Positions 8,231 to 18,105 of a stretch of 26,255 bases of DNA are shown here, one piece after another. Origin of the DNA: Isoetes engelmannii (taxonomy: Eukaryota; Streptophyta; Lycopodiopsida; Isoetales; Isoetaceae). Within the stretch, counting starts at the first letter, position 1, and each line of letters opens with the position of its first letter. The stretch covers positions 1-26,255 of the forward strand of contig JAANSK020127790.1 in NCBI GenBank assembly GCA_011763485.2, in the 5' to 3' direction. Made by a program: the position numbers and the translations under genes. The notes beneath the pieces are model-generated. The model worked only from the letters and a program-made list of their open reading frames with translations, had not been told where the DNA came from and did no database searches.

Positions 8231-8912
8231 ATGGGTGAGAGGCAGACGCTAGAATATGCCATTCTTCTGTTTTTATAGTGTTGTAGCACGCATGAAAGAG
8301 TTTGAAATTGTGGTTAACTGTAAAATTGAGGTTGTTACCAGCAAAAATCATGCTTAAAGATATGGCTAGGCACTATAGCTATACATGTACCCACCGACAA
8401 TGGGGAATAAAAGACACAATGTACCCACCGACATTGGATGGTACAATCTAGAATATTCTTCCAACCCAAGCAAGCAGGCAAGAGTTACCCTTCGGCACCC
8501 AAAAGTAAAAATAGTTTACATGACATTTTGAACTTGGCCATGCTTTTTTATTTTATTTTTTATCCAAAATAACAACAATCTCCCATAAACAACCCAAACA
8601 ACAAATTACGATAGCTAGAGAAGTCAAATACATGTTCCAAATAGTTCCCATTCCTATTTCGAAATCAAGACCCACTTGATACAAACGTCCCGTTCCAGGT
8701 ATCTATGTTTTACATAAACTTTGGAAGATGCCTTGGAACTAGCAAATGTTTCCATTTGAGACACAGCAAGGTAGTAGTAACTACTAATTAGCTTGTCCCA
8801 AATGTTTGCCTTTGGAATATTAACTTTGTAGAAGTATTAGGATCTAGAAGATTATAGAAACTTTAGAAGACTCTAAAAGAGTTACTATGTAAGATGTTAT
8901 TGAGATCACGAT

Positions 8913-9172
8913 AAGATTCAAGGTGTAATATACAGAAGGAGGATTTAGTTGCTAGATTAGCTTGTCATTTTCTGTTCATGTGGTCAGAGGTTGCACCTTC
9001 TCAAATGCTCCTCTTGGTCACCTCTTCAGTTCTCTCTAAGTTTTTGTTGGTAGACTGTGCCAATGGAGGTAATAACTCCTGGCTTATTTTTCATATCTCA
9101 TGTACTTTTTTCTATTAAGTAATTAAAAGCTCCCTTTCATAAAAGGAAAAAAAAAAAGATTCAAGGTGTAAT
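8913..9172 (+). mobile_element. Retroposed insertion (SINE or 5'-truncated LINE tail) with 17-bp target duplication
   Basis: The 17-mer aagattcaaggtgtaat occurs at 8913-8929 and again at 9156-9172. The 226 bases between end in ctttcataaaagg and then a run of about eleven A, so the insert reads on the plus strand. A long target duplication plus an A tail is the mark of target-primed reverse transcription. No clear Pol III A and B boxes were found, so a LINE 3' tail fits as well as a SINE. The duplication is perfect, so the insertion is fairly young. Confidence 0.7.
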
Positions 9173-9281
9173 GTAAGGTGTAATGTCCTAACTGATGGGG
9201 AAGAAAAATTATCTCTAGCTCTTATGGCGAGGAAAAATCTAAACAAGTATTGCACCGAAAGCTATATTTAATAATAGAAGG

Positions 9282-9450
9282 GAGGCTATTATTCACAATT
9301 ATGACACTATCTTAAATACTATAATTTTCTACTCTAAAAATTCATCCACCATGGTGCAAAATAAAAAGGAAAAACATGGGCCACGTCATGTTCGTAATAG
9401 CCTTCCCCCCATTATTATGTGGGGTAATGGCCTCCCTTGGGCCATTATCC
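9282..9450. repeat. Possible small MITE or palindromic cluster
   Basis: gggaggctatta at about 9282 is mirrored by taatagccttccc at about 9398. A second palindrome (taatggcc, 7-base loop, ggccatta) follows at about 9426-9448. There is no clear target duplication. Confidence 0.35.
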
Positions 9451-9486
9451 CTCCCATAAAATTTAATAGAACATTCAGAATTGATT

Positions 9487-10125
9487 GCCATTATAAATGG
9501 ATGCCCCTCTGATATAAACATCAAATGCAAATAACATAAATCTGTTTCTAAAGCTAATTTTACGCAAGTGAGTTAGATTTGTAAACCCTAACTGAAAGAA
9601 CAGTTTCATGGCTACAACCATTTGGGGAATTTATATTACTGTAAATGTACTGCTTCTACAGTTAAAAGTAGATAAAAACAGCCATTGCAGTCTCTGAAGA
9701 TGACTCCATAACATGACACCTACTCCTTTGAAAAGGCGGTTCTCTTCTTACCACCTATATATTAAACAAGGCATTATTACCTGTGATCAAAAATAAATAT
9801 GATAAACATAAATCTCTTTCTAAGCCATTATAAATGGATGCACCTCTGATATAGACAATAAATGCAAATAACATAAATCTGTTTCTAAAGCTATTTTACG
9901 CACGCGAGTTAGATTTGTAAACCCTGCCTGAAAGAGCAGTTGAAGCTACAACCATTTGAGGAATTTATTATTGTAGATGTACTGCTTCTACAGTTAAAAG
10001 TAGATAAAAGCAGCCATTGCAGTCTCTGAAGATGACTCCATAACATGACACCTAATCCTTTGAAAGGGCGGTTCTCTTCTTACCACCTCTATATTAAACG
10101 AAGGCATTATTACCTGTGTCAAAAA
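9487..10125. repeat. Tandem duplication, ~337-bp period, two copies
   Basis: Copy 1 (9487-9794) and copy 2 (9824-10125) both start gccattataaatggatgc and end with ggcattattacctgtg plus an A-rich stretch. They share long exact runs (for example cagtctctgaagatgactcc) and look over 90% identical. No ORF lies in the unit. It lies in the 3' flank of eIF2B delta. Confidence 0.85.
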
Positions 10126-10422
10126 TCCATCTCATATTTTATTTCATTAAAAGGAATCTTCCTTATCAACCATGGTAACAAAGCTCGAGTTGCATAGCAG
10201 TACAAAATTTTCCATTTGTAGCTAACCACCCTCCGTTCCCCTAACATGTCTTGGATAATTGTCCACACACATGAGCTGGAACATTCTCATTATAGCCCAC
10301 AGTAAAATGTGTACATTTCGTCGTACAATCCGTAAATTATACAGCTTGCTTCTGGTATTCTTCTCATCAAAATTTTGAACTCAAAGACAAGGAGTTCATA
10401 TTATAATTGGAAGATGACGAGG
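10126..10422. other. 3' flank / probable 3' UTR of eIF2B delta
   Basis: No ORF. A minus-strand AATAAA at 10138-10143, about 280 bases past the stop codon, is a possible poly(A) signal. Confidence 0.35.
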
Positions 10423-13292
10423 TCATATCATAATTGGCTCTTTCCTGTACTCTCTTAGAATAACTGGAACACTTGTAGGTGGAACCTGAACCACAATTGT
10501 GCATCAGAAAACTTGCAGAAGTATCCGAGTTTACTAAAGAGTAAGCATCCCAAAACTAAATAACTACATAGAGGCAACAATTCCCTTACTGTTCCAAGTT
10601 CTGTTATAATCCCGGAAACGTAATCTGAAGGTGTTGCGTCATATCTGTAATCAAGATCCGCCCAAATACATTAAAAGACGAGAACATAAAAAGGAAACCA
10701 ACAAGAGCAAAAAAAGCCTCAGAGCAACTCACGTCAAATTCAGTAACTGCAGGTGCTCATTCTCAGACCAACCTTCCAATACACTAGGTCTATGACCAGT
10801 TGGGAAAGATGTAAGAGCATCTGGGTCACCTACAGTCCCCCACGAAAGAAAATACAGCCTTTGTCATTTGATAGACGAAATTGTAAAAACAAGCAAAACA
10901 TACCTAATTCATTCGAGCAAATCGAATCTAACTGTACTCTCTCATGGAACTTGTAAGTCTCACAGCAAATCATCACTGGCACACGAAATGCATTAGCTGT
11001 CATTGCAACGCATGCAGTGCCAACCCTTGAATACACAGCTCCATTTGATAAAACAGATGCAGCTCCGAGGAACACACGTGTAACCTCTTCCATAATATAT
11101 GAAGCAGCATTGATGTGTGTATAGGTACATTCAATTCCTTTACTATAGAGCCTACGCAGCAGACCTCTACCTTCCAGCCTAGGTCTTGAATCGAGAACCA
11201 CAACACGAAACTTCCTCCCAATCTCATGTGCGTGAAGAAGGATCATCTCCACAACACAAGAGGAACCATGTGTCAATATAACATCTCCATCTCTGATTTT
11301 TGTCATAGCATGCTTTACAATTTCCTTATCTGCCAACACTATTTTTTCTTGAATGAATGTATCAATCTGCGTAATTAGTAAGGTCTTTGCCTCTGGCTCT
11401 GAAAGAGCTACTGGTATCTTAGCAACTTTTGCCTTCAAAAATTTAATTGCATTGCCCATGCTTATAGAAAGTGGCCGACATGTAGTTAAAAACGAAACGT
11501 GACTGTTGATCCTGGCAGTCAAATCCCTGGTTAGAACTTTCTCAGGAGGGGTGCTGTAGTCTTTGATCATTTCCTTGAATGCCATCAACAATGCTACACA
11601 TCGTGCGTTACCACCAACAATGTCCCACTTTAGATATTGCAAACCAACCTACATAAGGTCCTCAAAAAAATGACAATTAGTTTAACCTCATGCAAGTACT
11701 TAAACAAGCAGTATGCAACCTTCCCATGTTACTACTTAATTAACAAAACATATAGCTGGTTTAAAGAAGACATGAAAGTGGTGGAAACAATGTACTTCAT
11801 CTTATTCATTTCCTACAAGACTCAGACAATGTTGGGTACTTGGCCTGGAACACAATAAGAGCATTCATCAAAAGCCAAATGCTAAGATGCCTCTTTCAGA
11901 AAAGACACTGCCTGCAAAGTGATCATGGAACAATAAAATGGAGTTTTTAAACTAACCTGATAAACAGCAGGATGCAGTTGGTTCATGTCATTATGAAGAA
12001 ACTTAGCTTCTAGCAAAGCAAGTTGGGTGCTGTGTTTGAACTGTGGCAAGTGCCTGAACAATTCAACTCTGTTTTTGGTCTCAGTCTGTTCAACCAAAGA
12101 ACGTCTTTTAGCCTTGGCCACACGCTGTTCATCGTCAAACTGCATTCGCGGTGCTGGTACGTCCTTCCGTTTATCCTTTTCAGGAGCCTTTTCTGCAGAC
12201 TTCTTTTCAGCCGGCAAGGTTGGCTTCTTCTCAGGTGCAGTGGGTTTCTTGTCTGGTAAACTCTCTTTTTTTTGTGGCAAGCTCTCCTTTTTTTGTGGTA
12301 AACTCTTTTTACCCTCTTTCTGGGAATTATTAACATCGCCTTTATTAGCACCTGTGAAGAATCCACATTGAAGCCCACGGCTTAAGCTATTCTGAATTGC
12401 ACCATTCAACTAGAAGTAACAAAGGCAAAATTATAAAGGACCTACTGCTCAGGATATACAATGAGTTACCTGTTTCTTTGGCTACAGCCTTTGCAGCACG
12501 CTGTGCTTCCTGTAGCGCTCTTCGCTCTGCCTTTGTGGTTTTTTCCTTGCTTGACTTATTATCAGCTTCTGCCAATTGAGAACAGAATAAGATTCAAGGT
12601 GTTATGAAACAGCAATCTGCCATGAACAAGATCAACTCCAGATGTGTACCTGCCTGATGTTGTGAAATTCCCGATCCAATTCCGCCCTGCATGGCATCTC
12701 CTACCTGCGCTGTGGAAATTAAGGTCATAACATTATTTTCAACTACCACAGATGGCAGTTGAGGTTTTTGGGTCTCTAAACCTTTTCCAATAGCAACAAC
12801 AGACAATTGCGTTGAAATCGATTGTGGACTCCCAGAACCCATACTCAGGTCCATCAAGCTGCCATTCAATTTTGACATAACACTAGAATCCAAGTCATCA
12901 ATCACATCCGTCTGAAGGCTGCTTCCAAGCATATCACTATTACTTCCCTTATCACCTGACTCAACTGAGGTAGCCAAAACATTCTCTACAGGATTATTAT
13001 AGCTTCCCATGGGCATATTTTCCCTATCCCTCATTCTACGTGTTGCAGCGGATGCAGCAGAAGGTGGGGAAGGAACAGGCATGGGAGCGGCTTTTGGGGG
13101 GTCTACAATCCTTGCAGGTGGAATGATCACCGGAGATGGAGATGATATTGCCGTGGACACTACAACTGTAGATAATGTTGTTGTAGATTGTGCTACAATA
13201 GGATCAGAATCAGAGCCTGGACATGGAGTAACGAAGCCTACCTGCCGAACCTTTGGATCGATCACCACCCTCTGGCCCCGCCGTGCCTCCAT
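10423..13292 (-). CDS. Translation initiation factor eIF2B subunit delta
   Basis: This is a regulatory subunit of the cytosolic eIF2B complex, which exchanges GDP for GTP on eIF2 so that initiator tRNA can be loaded. The coding exons, in gene order, are 12650-13292, 12470-12568, 11957-12351, 10904-11648, 10733-10829, 10590-10644 and 10423-10485. All introns are GT-AG and all phases join, giving 2097 bases or 698 residues. The start MEARRGQRVVIDPKVRQVGF is the conserved plant N-terminus. Residues 1-250 are Ser/Pro-rich. Residues about 255-305 are a Lys/Pro-rich repeat (KKESLPQ twice, then variants). The IF-2B fold covers about 350-690, with RPLSISMGNAI, KIRDGDVILTHGSS, VEMILLHAHEIGRKFRVVV, YTHINAASYIMEEVTRVFLG, GAVYSRVGTACVAM, YKFHERVQLDSICSNELGDP and PPTSVPVILREYRKE. 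The tail ends EPIMI, where plant homologues that I recall end in an EHLWI-like sequence. No breaks were seen; the gene looks functional. Confidence 0.96.
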
Positions 13293-14844
13293 AGCCAGAC
13301 GTCCTGCTCCTGCTGCTCTATGGTATGGCTTTTGCTAAGAACATTGGCAGTGTAAATCGTCCTCGCCATATTGTGCCCTATTCCTTTTTCTTTTTCTTTT
13401 GTTTCACTTTATTGTATTTCTAGTAATTCCCCCTTGAAATACCTTGCTTGTAGTATACGCCTATGAAACAACTGGATTTAGCTATGAAACAAAAGCTTTT
13501 TAAAGCATTAGTTCATATACAGTTGTGCTTATGAGTCTAACACCATATGCTATGGTGATAGCTGGAGCATTGTCTTCTTCCTCTAGAAGGGGAGGCCATT
13601 ATACAACTTACTGCATATATCCAGTTTATTGCTCAATCCTGGCCTTTCAGGCCATGACCAACCATTGGAAAATTAATCTAAGAGTAAATCTGGGGCGTCG
13701 TCATGGAAACCCTTAAAGTAGAATACGAACAATATAAAAATACAACCAAATATGCTCCACTTGAATAAATACCTATTGCTCAATGTCATCACATAGACAT
13801 AGCATCGTCAAAGCATTCAGATGAACAAGCTTCCTGTGAATCGAACCCCGGCAATGCCTATAAGCTTGAAGATGGAAATCATACCTGGCGTCATAGCTCG
13901 GCGCTCCAGCATACGACCACGCCATGATCCTTCAACATCTGTACGGATACAGCAATTGCACGAAGCCTGTTTCTGAATCATTTAACTTGCAATAATAATG
14001 TATGAAAATAATAGAGTTCTCTCGAGAGCAGCATCACAACACATATACCATAGTTGTGATGGCGTCATCACCTCGCCATCACACATACTCTAGCTCTAGC
14101 TCTACTAATAGTTGCTCTTGTAATAATGTGTAACGAACCGTTGATATATTGTAGACATTAAATTGTTTGATAACAAAATTATAGAGACTATACTATGTAA
14201 AAGAAAAGCATAAAGTGAATTAAAAAAATAGTGGTAAAAAGAGAAAATTGGCATCTAGACAGGAAAGAATAAGAGAGAGAGGACGTCCAATTAGTTCCAT
14301 GCTTTTTGGAAGTGGTCAACAATGGATCAGGAGAAGAAATCTTGAACTGGGAAGACCATTAAACTGTGAGTGGAAATTTGTTGTGATTCCTGAAGGATTT
14401 CTTTTGCAGTTCATATTTGTTTAGCAGTTTATCCTTGATTGCATATTTATTGTTGTTGCCACTTGGAATTATTGAATGAGTTATTAAAGAATGTGCACTT
14501 CCGACTAATGCATCGGGCTGGATCTGCTTAAGTGCGTTGAACCCACCTCTCAGTGGAGCCTGAGAGGAATGGTGGTATTGCTCCCACACATGGCCATTGC
14601 GTGAGAAGCGAGGGTTGCTCACCCCGCATTACGGATAGTATCTGGTGGATTACGGCGAAGAGGTTATAATATTTGGCTTTGCCAGTTGAAGTACTATTAA
14701 GAACAAATCATAAGGACGATGTTTAGTTGCAAATGTTGTTATTGTTGGATTTTGCTAATGTTTGACATGTGCATGTTCTATAAGTTGAGCTTGCCCCTCA
14801 CTTAGTCTCCCCATATTAACCCCTCACAGTGATTGTAGCTCCTG
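13293..14844. other. 5' flank of eIF2B delta; no further gene recognised
   Basis: The region upstream of the minus-strand start probably holds its 5' UTR and promoter, but no clear TATA box was fixed. A 10-bp inverted repeat (tgtgatggcg / cgccatcaca) lies at about 14055-14085. A minus-strand frame of 87 residues at 14359-14622 has no recognisable domain. Confidence 0.45.
13885..13938 (-). other. Possible 5' UTR exon of eIF2B delta
   Basis: A 54-base minus-strand stretch lies between a good acceptor (gtatccgtacag) and donor (gccag then gtatga), about 600 bases upstream of the eIF2B delta start. An acceptor-like agagcagcag lies shortly before the ATG. It could be an untranslated exon; the link is only positional. 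Confidence 0.2.
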
Positions 14845-15120
14845 ATGGATAGCGAAATAGCTGATACTGAATTAGAGATGGAGCCAATTCAAGGGACAAT
14901 GACGTTCGAGTTAACAGACCTGTGGAGCTTCCTTGACGCCAAATGGAGTTATACGGACCAGATAAAGTTGCAAGAGATGATTGATGATCTTGCTACCTTC
15001 TTTACACCCTATGTGAAAGAAGATACTAAAGACCTAAGTATCTTCTTGGAAGCAGACTTAAGTGGCTATATTTGTTTTCCGGCTTCCAGGCCTCAAATTG
15101 ATTACACCCTTTTATTTTAA
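14845..15120 (+). CDS. Orphan ORF, 91 residues, unidentified
   Basis: The frame starts MDSEIADTELEMEPIQG just after an acceptor-like gattgtag and reads an acidic N-terminus. Next comes a stretch with regular aromatic and hydrophobic spacing (LWSFLDAKWSYTDQIKLQEM, then DLATFFTPYVKED). The stop is at 15118-15120. The composition looks coding and helical, with no signal peptide or membrane segment. No family was recognised. It may be an exon or a scrap of a transposon gene, since a MURA-derived fold-back begins about 450 bases downstream. Confidence 0.3.
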   Translation: MDSEIADTELEMEPIQGTMTFELTDLWSFLDAKWSYTDQIKLQEMIDDLATFFTPYVKEDTKDLSIFLEADLSGYICFPASRPQIDYTLLF

Positions 15121-15384
15121 GCTCCATCTGACAATTAATTTGAATGAAGAATTTGACATTTATAATCTGGGTTATGATTGTGTAATACCTTATGACTTGA
15201 CAAGTAGATGAATGGATAGAGAACTATTGGTTAAGAACTAAAAATGAACAAAAGAATAGAATTAGTAATGTCCAAGGGGCATTACATAATGACATGACTG
15301 ACAGTTGGCCTCCTTCCTCCTACATCCATGCAAGTGAGCCACAGATCTACACAACCATTATTTGTTGCTCATCTTATTTGTTCC

Positions 15385-15494
15385 AAATGAGATTCTTCTT
15401 TGGTGGATGCAGGATAAAATTGTTATGGCTTATAATTGTTCTTCTCTTGATCAATGCTTTTTTATCCTGCATCCACCAAAGAAGAATCTCATTT
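15385..15494. repeat. Perfect 35-bp inverted repeat (hairpin, 40-base loop)
   Basis: Arms 15385-15419 and 15460-15494 are exact reverse complements over 35 bases. The arm starts aaatgagattcttctttggt and ends ggataaaa. The loop is 15420-15459. A transcript across it would form a long perfect stem. Perfect pairing points to recent origin or active maintenance. Confidence 0.9.
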
Positions 15495-15569
15495 ACAGTG
15501 TCCATGCTCTTAAAGTCCTTGATAAAATAAAGCCCAAGAAAGGAGGGGCTTAATGATAGCTTTATGAAA

Positions 15570-15920
15570 TGGATGGCCTCTTTTGTGTGAGCCATCAACC
15601 TCAGCACAGATGCATCTCTTCTTTGGATGCCTTCGTTGATGACGAGCAATTGGTGGTAATATAACATCTTCATCCACTTCATTATCAGAAGAATCAAGAA
15701 GCACATGGTAAACCACACCTCTATCTAACCATGTGGTTCTTGGTTCTTCTGATGATGAAGTGAATGAAGATGTTACATTACTGCTAGTTGCTCCTCGTCA
15801 ACCAGGTCGTCAAACGAAGAGAATAAGGATGGTGGCTTACAAAAGAGGCCATTACGATGTAAAAAATTGCCAAAAGGTTGGGCATAACCGTCGTAGTTGT
15901 TGTGCACCACCAGCATGAGA
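15570..15920. mobile_element. Fold-back derived from a MuDR-like (MULE) transposase C-terminus
   Basis: The left arm (about 15570-15715, minus strand) encodes LLDSSDNEVDEDVILPPIA, then a basic stretch and HKRGH. The right arm (about 15727-15905, plus strand) encodes VLGSSDDEVNEDVTLLLVAP, then RQPGRQTKRIR, KRGHY and CQKVGHNRRSC. Both match the region after the SWIM domain of MURA transposases: an acidic stretch, the basic RQPGRPKTKRIRS-like linker, and the knuckle C..C...GHNRR.C. The first knuckle cysteine lies at KNC, and the usual CSxC spacing is altered. The arms are about three-quarters identical at the DNA level and face each other around 15716-15726. Only the right arm keeps the knuckle. 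It is a dead rearranged fragment. Confidence 0.6.
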
Positions 15921-16600
15921 CATTACATGGAATATTGTCAAAATTATACACTTCTTTCAGTTCAAAATATATGTTATAGTGATCAATCCTCTTAAAAGGT
16001 CATCCTATATCAAAGCTATTGGCTAGTGTGTCCATTTGTATGATGCGGGGGCATTCTACAGTGGTATTTTGCTGACCAGGAGTATTTTGAAAAATAATTG
16101 AAATACAAGGGCTATTTTTGGTAAAATACGCAAAATATAGGAGCATTTAGGTAATTTTTCCTAATATCTATAGCCAGTATGCTAAACTGAAAAAGGAGAG
16201 AAGTTGTTTCTAATTATTCTTTTTCAATTCCGTAGCCACTGTTACCTAATGACCAGAATGAAAAACATTTATAAATTGATGAAATTGTTGTTACTTGCAT
16301 TGTTGCAATAAGCCTGCTGTTGTTGTACATTGAAGCTCACCCTACTATGCATCGGAACATATCAAAACTTACAGTTTGATAGTGAGTATAACATGCAACC
16401 GTAGATCCAAAAACTTTTGCAACCAAATATGTAAATGCATAACCACTTGTATCAAAGAACAATATGAGTCAACTTGCTAAGTGCCTCCTAGACTAGCATC
16501 ACAGAACCAAGACTTCGCCCAAGGAAAGTGAAGTGAGGATTGTGGATGCCTCTACCCATTTTCTTCTTTCTAGCTTAATAATCTATATTAAATAGTTTTG
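15921..16600. other. No gene recognised
   Basis: AT-rich. Around 16060-16170 the sequence has short repeated motifs (tattttg, aaaatacg) of the kind seen in MITE remnants, but no TIR pair was fixed. Confidence 0.4.
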
Positions 16601-16639
16601 AAGATTCAACGCCCAAAACACAATAAAAGCTTTAGATCT

Positions 16640-16850
16640 AATAAACAACATAAACGTCCTAACTTTGGAGCCGTAATCAGCCGCATTCTGAACCAATCTA
16701 GTGCACGGGCTGCCAATCCATCTGAAGTAGCAGAATCTCTGGTGTAAACCACCCAATCAAAGCTTGCAAGCAGTTCCTCAATTGCCTTCATCGCACACCA
16801 AAGTATTCTCTCACCTCAAAAGTGTCCAAGAGTTACCAATGTACGCCTTC
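16640..16850 (-). pseudogene. ALG11 mannosyltransferase pseudogene fragment
   Basis: The minus strand reads TLVTLGHF, one stop codon, then GERILWCAMKAIEELLASFD, WVVYTRDSATSDGLAARALD and WFRMRLITAPKL. ALG11 is the ER-membrane GDP-mannose dolichol-linked alpha-1,2-mannosyltransferase that adds mannoses 4 and 5 to the N-glycan precursor. Its conserved N-terminal region reads GGGGERVLWCAV.AIQE, CVVYTGDHDAS, LVARALDRFGV and PPKVVHL. The match in order and spacing is good. The glycine run is interrupted by the stop, and the fragment ends after the APKL segment without the rest of the GT4 fold. It is a dead fragment of roughly 65 codons, not a gene; the flanks show no other ALG11 exon. Confidence 0.65.
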
Positions 16851-16870
16851 TCTTCTGAACTTCAAGAAAT

Positions 16871-17104
16871 TTGGCAGACTCCGAGCCCTCTGATATTCTA
16901 TGCAGCTACAAAATAAGGAGCCTTTTGTTGACAATTCTTGTAGCATTACATGAAAACAATGATGTGATTTGCTATCGAACTAAAACCATAGGTGTGACAA
17001 TCTATATCCACTGCCCTGAACCCATTGGAAGAATGGTGCTAAGCATGGAAAACAAAATCCAAGATGAAATAAAGGGTCAGAAAGGACTTGGCCTTCGACG
17101 ATGA
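16871..17104 (+). other. Unsupported 77-residue open frame
   Basis: A plus-strand frame starting MADSEPSDILCSYKIRSLLL has no recognisable domain or context and is probably chance. Confidence 0.15.
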
Positions 17105-17477
17105 TGACAGGAGGCAAAGATTCCTACAAAGTAGAAGGCGGATTCTTCACACTGAACGTCGGATGACGTTGTAATGTCGTATCATGACAACCAATTGCAA
17201 CCAAATCACCTATTAACTGTTGTGACGCAGAGAAAACTTTTATCTCAACGGTTGGATGCATAGAAATACCTAATCTCATGTTCAATTAGCAGATCTCAAA
17301 AATATTCAATTAACCCACATCTCCAAGGGTTTGCCCATGGGACAACCCAAAAATTCTACTTGTATTTTGCCCATCCAAGGACATTTTCCTTTGCCAAGTG
17401 AAATGACTGGTTGATGCAAGACTTCTAATGATAGAGGTTGATCACATATTGTTGCTCCTGTCTTATAGTTGGTTTAT

Positions 17478-17573
17478 GTGACGACCATATGGGTGTTTTA
17501 GTTATACGTACAAATATGTGACGTGATTGGTGTGACGAACATGCATGTCTTATAGTCGTGCATACAAAGATGG
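17478..17573. repeat. Imperfect direct repeat, ~53-bp period
   Basis: Two segments of about 42 bases start gtgacgaNcat and go on to cttatagt-like, cgt.cataca-like and gatg-like blocks at roughly 70% identity. Nothing else was recognised between 17105 and 17817. Confidence 0.45.
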
Positions 17574-17817
17574 TAGTTACACGGATGCAAAATATAATTG
17601 CATGAAGCAGGGTTTAAAACTTGCAACTTTCTTGTTGGAAGACATACACCATCACCAATCAAGCTACCAATACTTCCTAAACACATCCTTTTCCATCTTC
17701 ATGTAAAAAATTGTTTTCAGGAGGTTCCAGAATATTTCAAAACCTACATACATGTGCAATACTTGGCTCGATCTCATCCTTTGGAATGGCGCACTGTTGA
17801 TGTAGAAGACAAGACTT

Positions 17818-17822
17818 ATATA
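17818..17822. repeat. Target-site duplication of copia element, left
   Basis: ATATA directly before the 5' LTR; identical to 22539-22543. Confidence 0.75.
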
Positions 17823-18084
17823 TGATGGTATTCATATCATATTTGTATTGTTCATTAGAATTCTGGTACTTGTACAAATTGTACTCGTACAGCTAAAAAC
17901 GATAAATAAAAAAAGCAGAACGGCCTTGCGTTGCTGCTCTGTGTGGAATTGCAGAATCCGGCAGACTGAAATCGTACCAAACTGGGACACCGGCTGTTTG
18001 TTGCCTGCACGAAATCGATATGTTGAATCCTGTTTATTGTCCAATTCCAATCTTGAATTCGTCTTAGTCTGTTACAAAATCCAA
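17823..18084 (+). repeat. 5' LTR of copia element
   Basis: Starts TGATGGTATTC and ends near caaaatccaa. It aligns along its length with the 3' LTR but is shorter and about 90% identical. Confidence 0.88.
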
Positions 18085-18087
18085 TGC

Positions 18088-18099
18088 TGGTATCAGAGC
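18088..18099 (+). other. Primer binding site (tRNA-Met)
   Basis: TGGTATCAGAGC, the complement of the 3' end of plant initiator tRNA-Met, lies a few bases after the 5' LTR. Confidence 0.9.
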
Positions 18100-18105
18100 T
18101 AGGTC

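Noticed and set aside
12023-12371. Plus-strand ORFs over eIF2B delta exon 3
   Set aside because: Shadows of the Lys/Pro repeat read on the other strand.
8911-12605. ataagattcaaggtgt shared between the retroposed insert's target and an eIF2B delta intron (12587-12605)
   Set aside because: 18 of 19 bases match, but a single short match in AT-rich DNA could be chance and nothing else around it is shared.
13009-13338. 109-residue plus-strand ORF
   Set aside because: Antisense shadow of exon 1 of eIF2B delta; no domain.
13821-13860. tRNA-like T-arm (ggttcgattc) on the minus strand
   Set aside because: The five-base stem around the loop does not pair and no acceptor, D or anticodon arm is found.
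13820-13960. Minus-strand 41-residue frame (DVEGSWRGRMLERRAMTPG and onward)
   Set aside because: It looks coding over a short stretch but matches no family I know; a possible UTR exon explains the splice borders as well.
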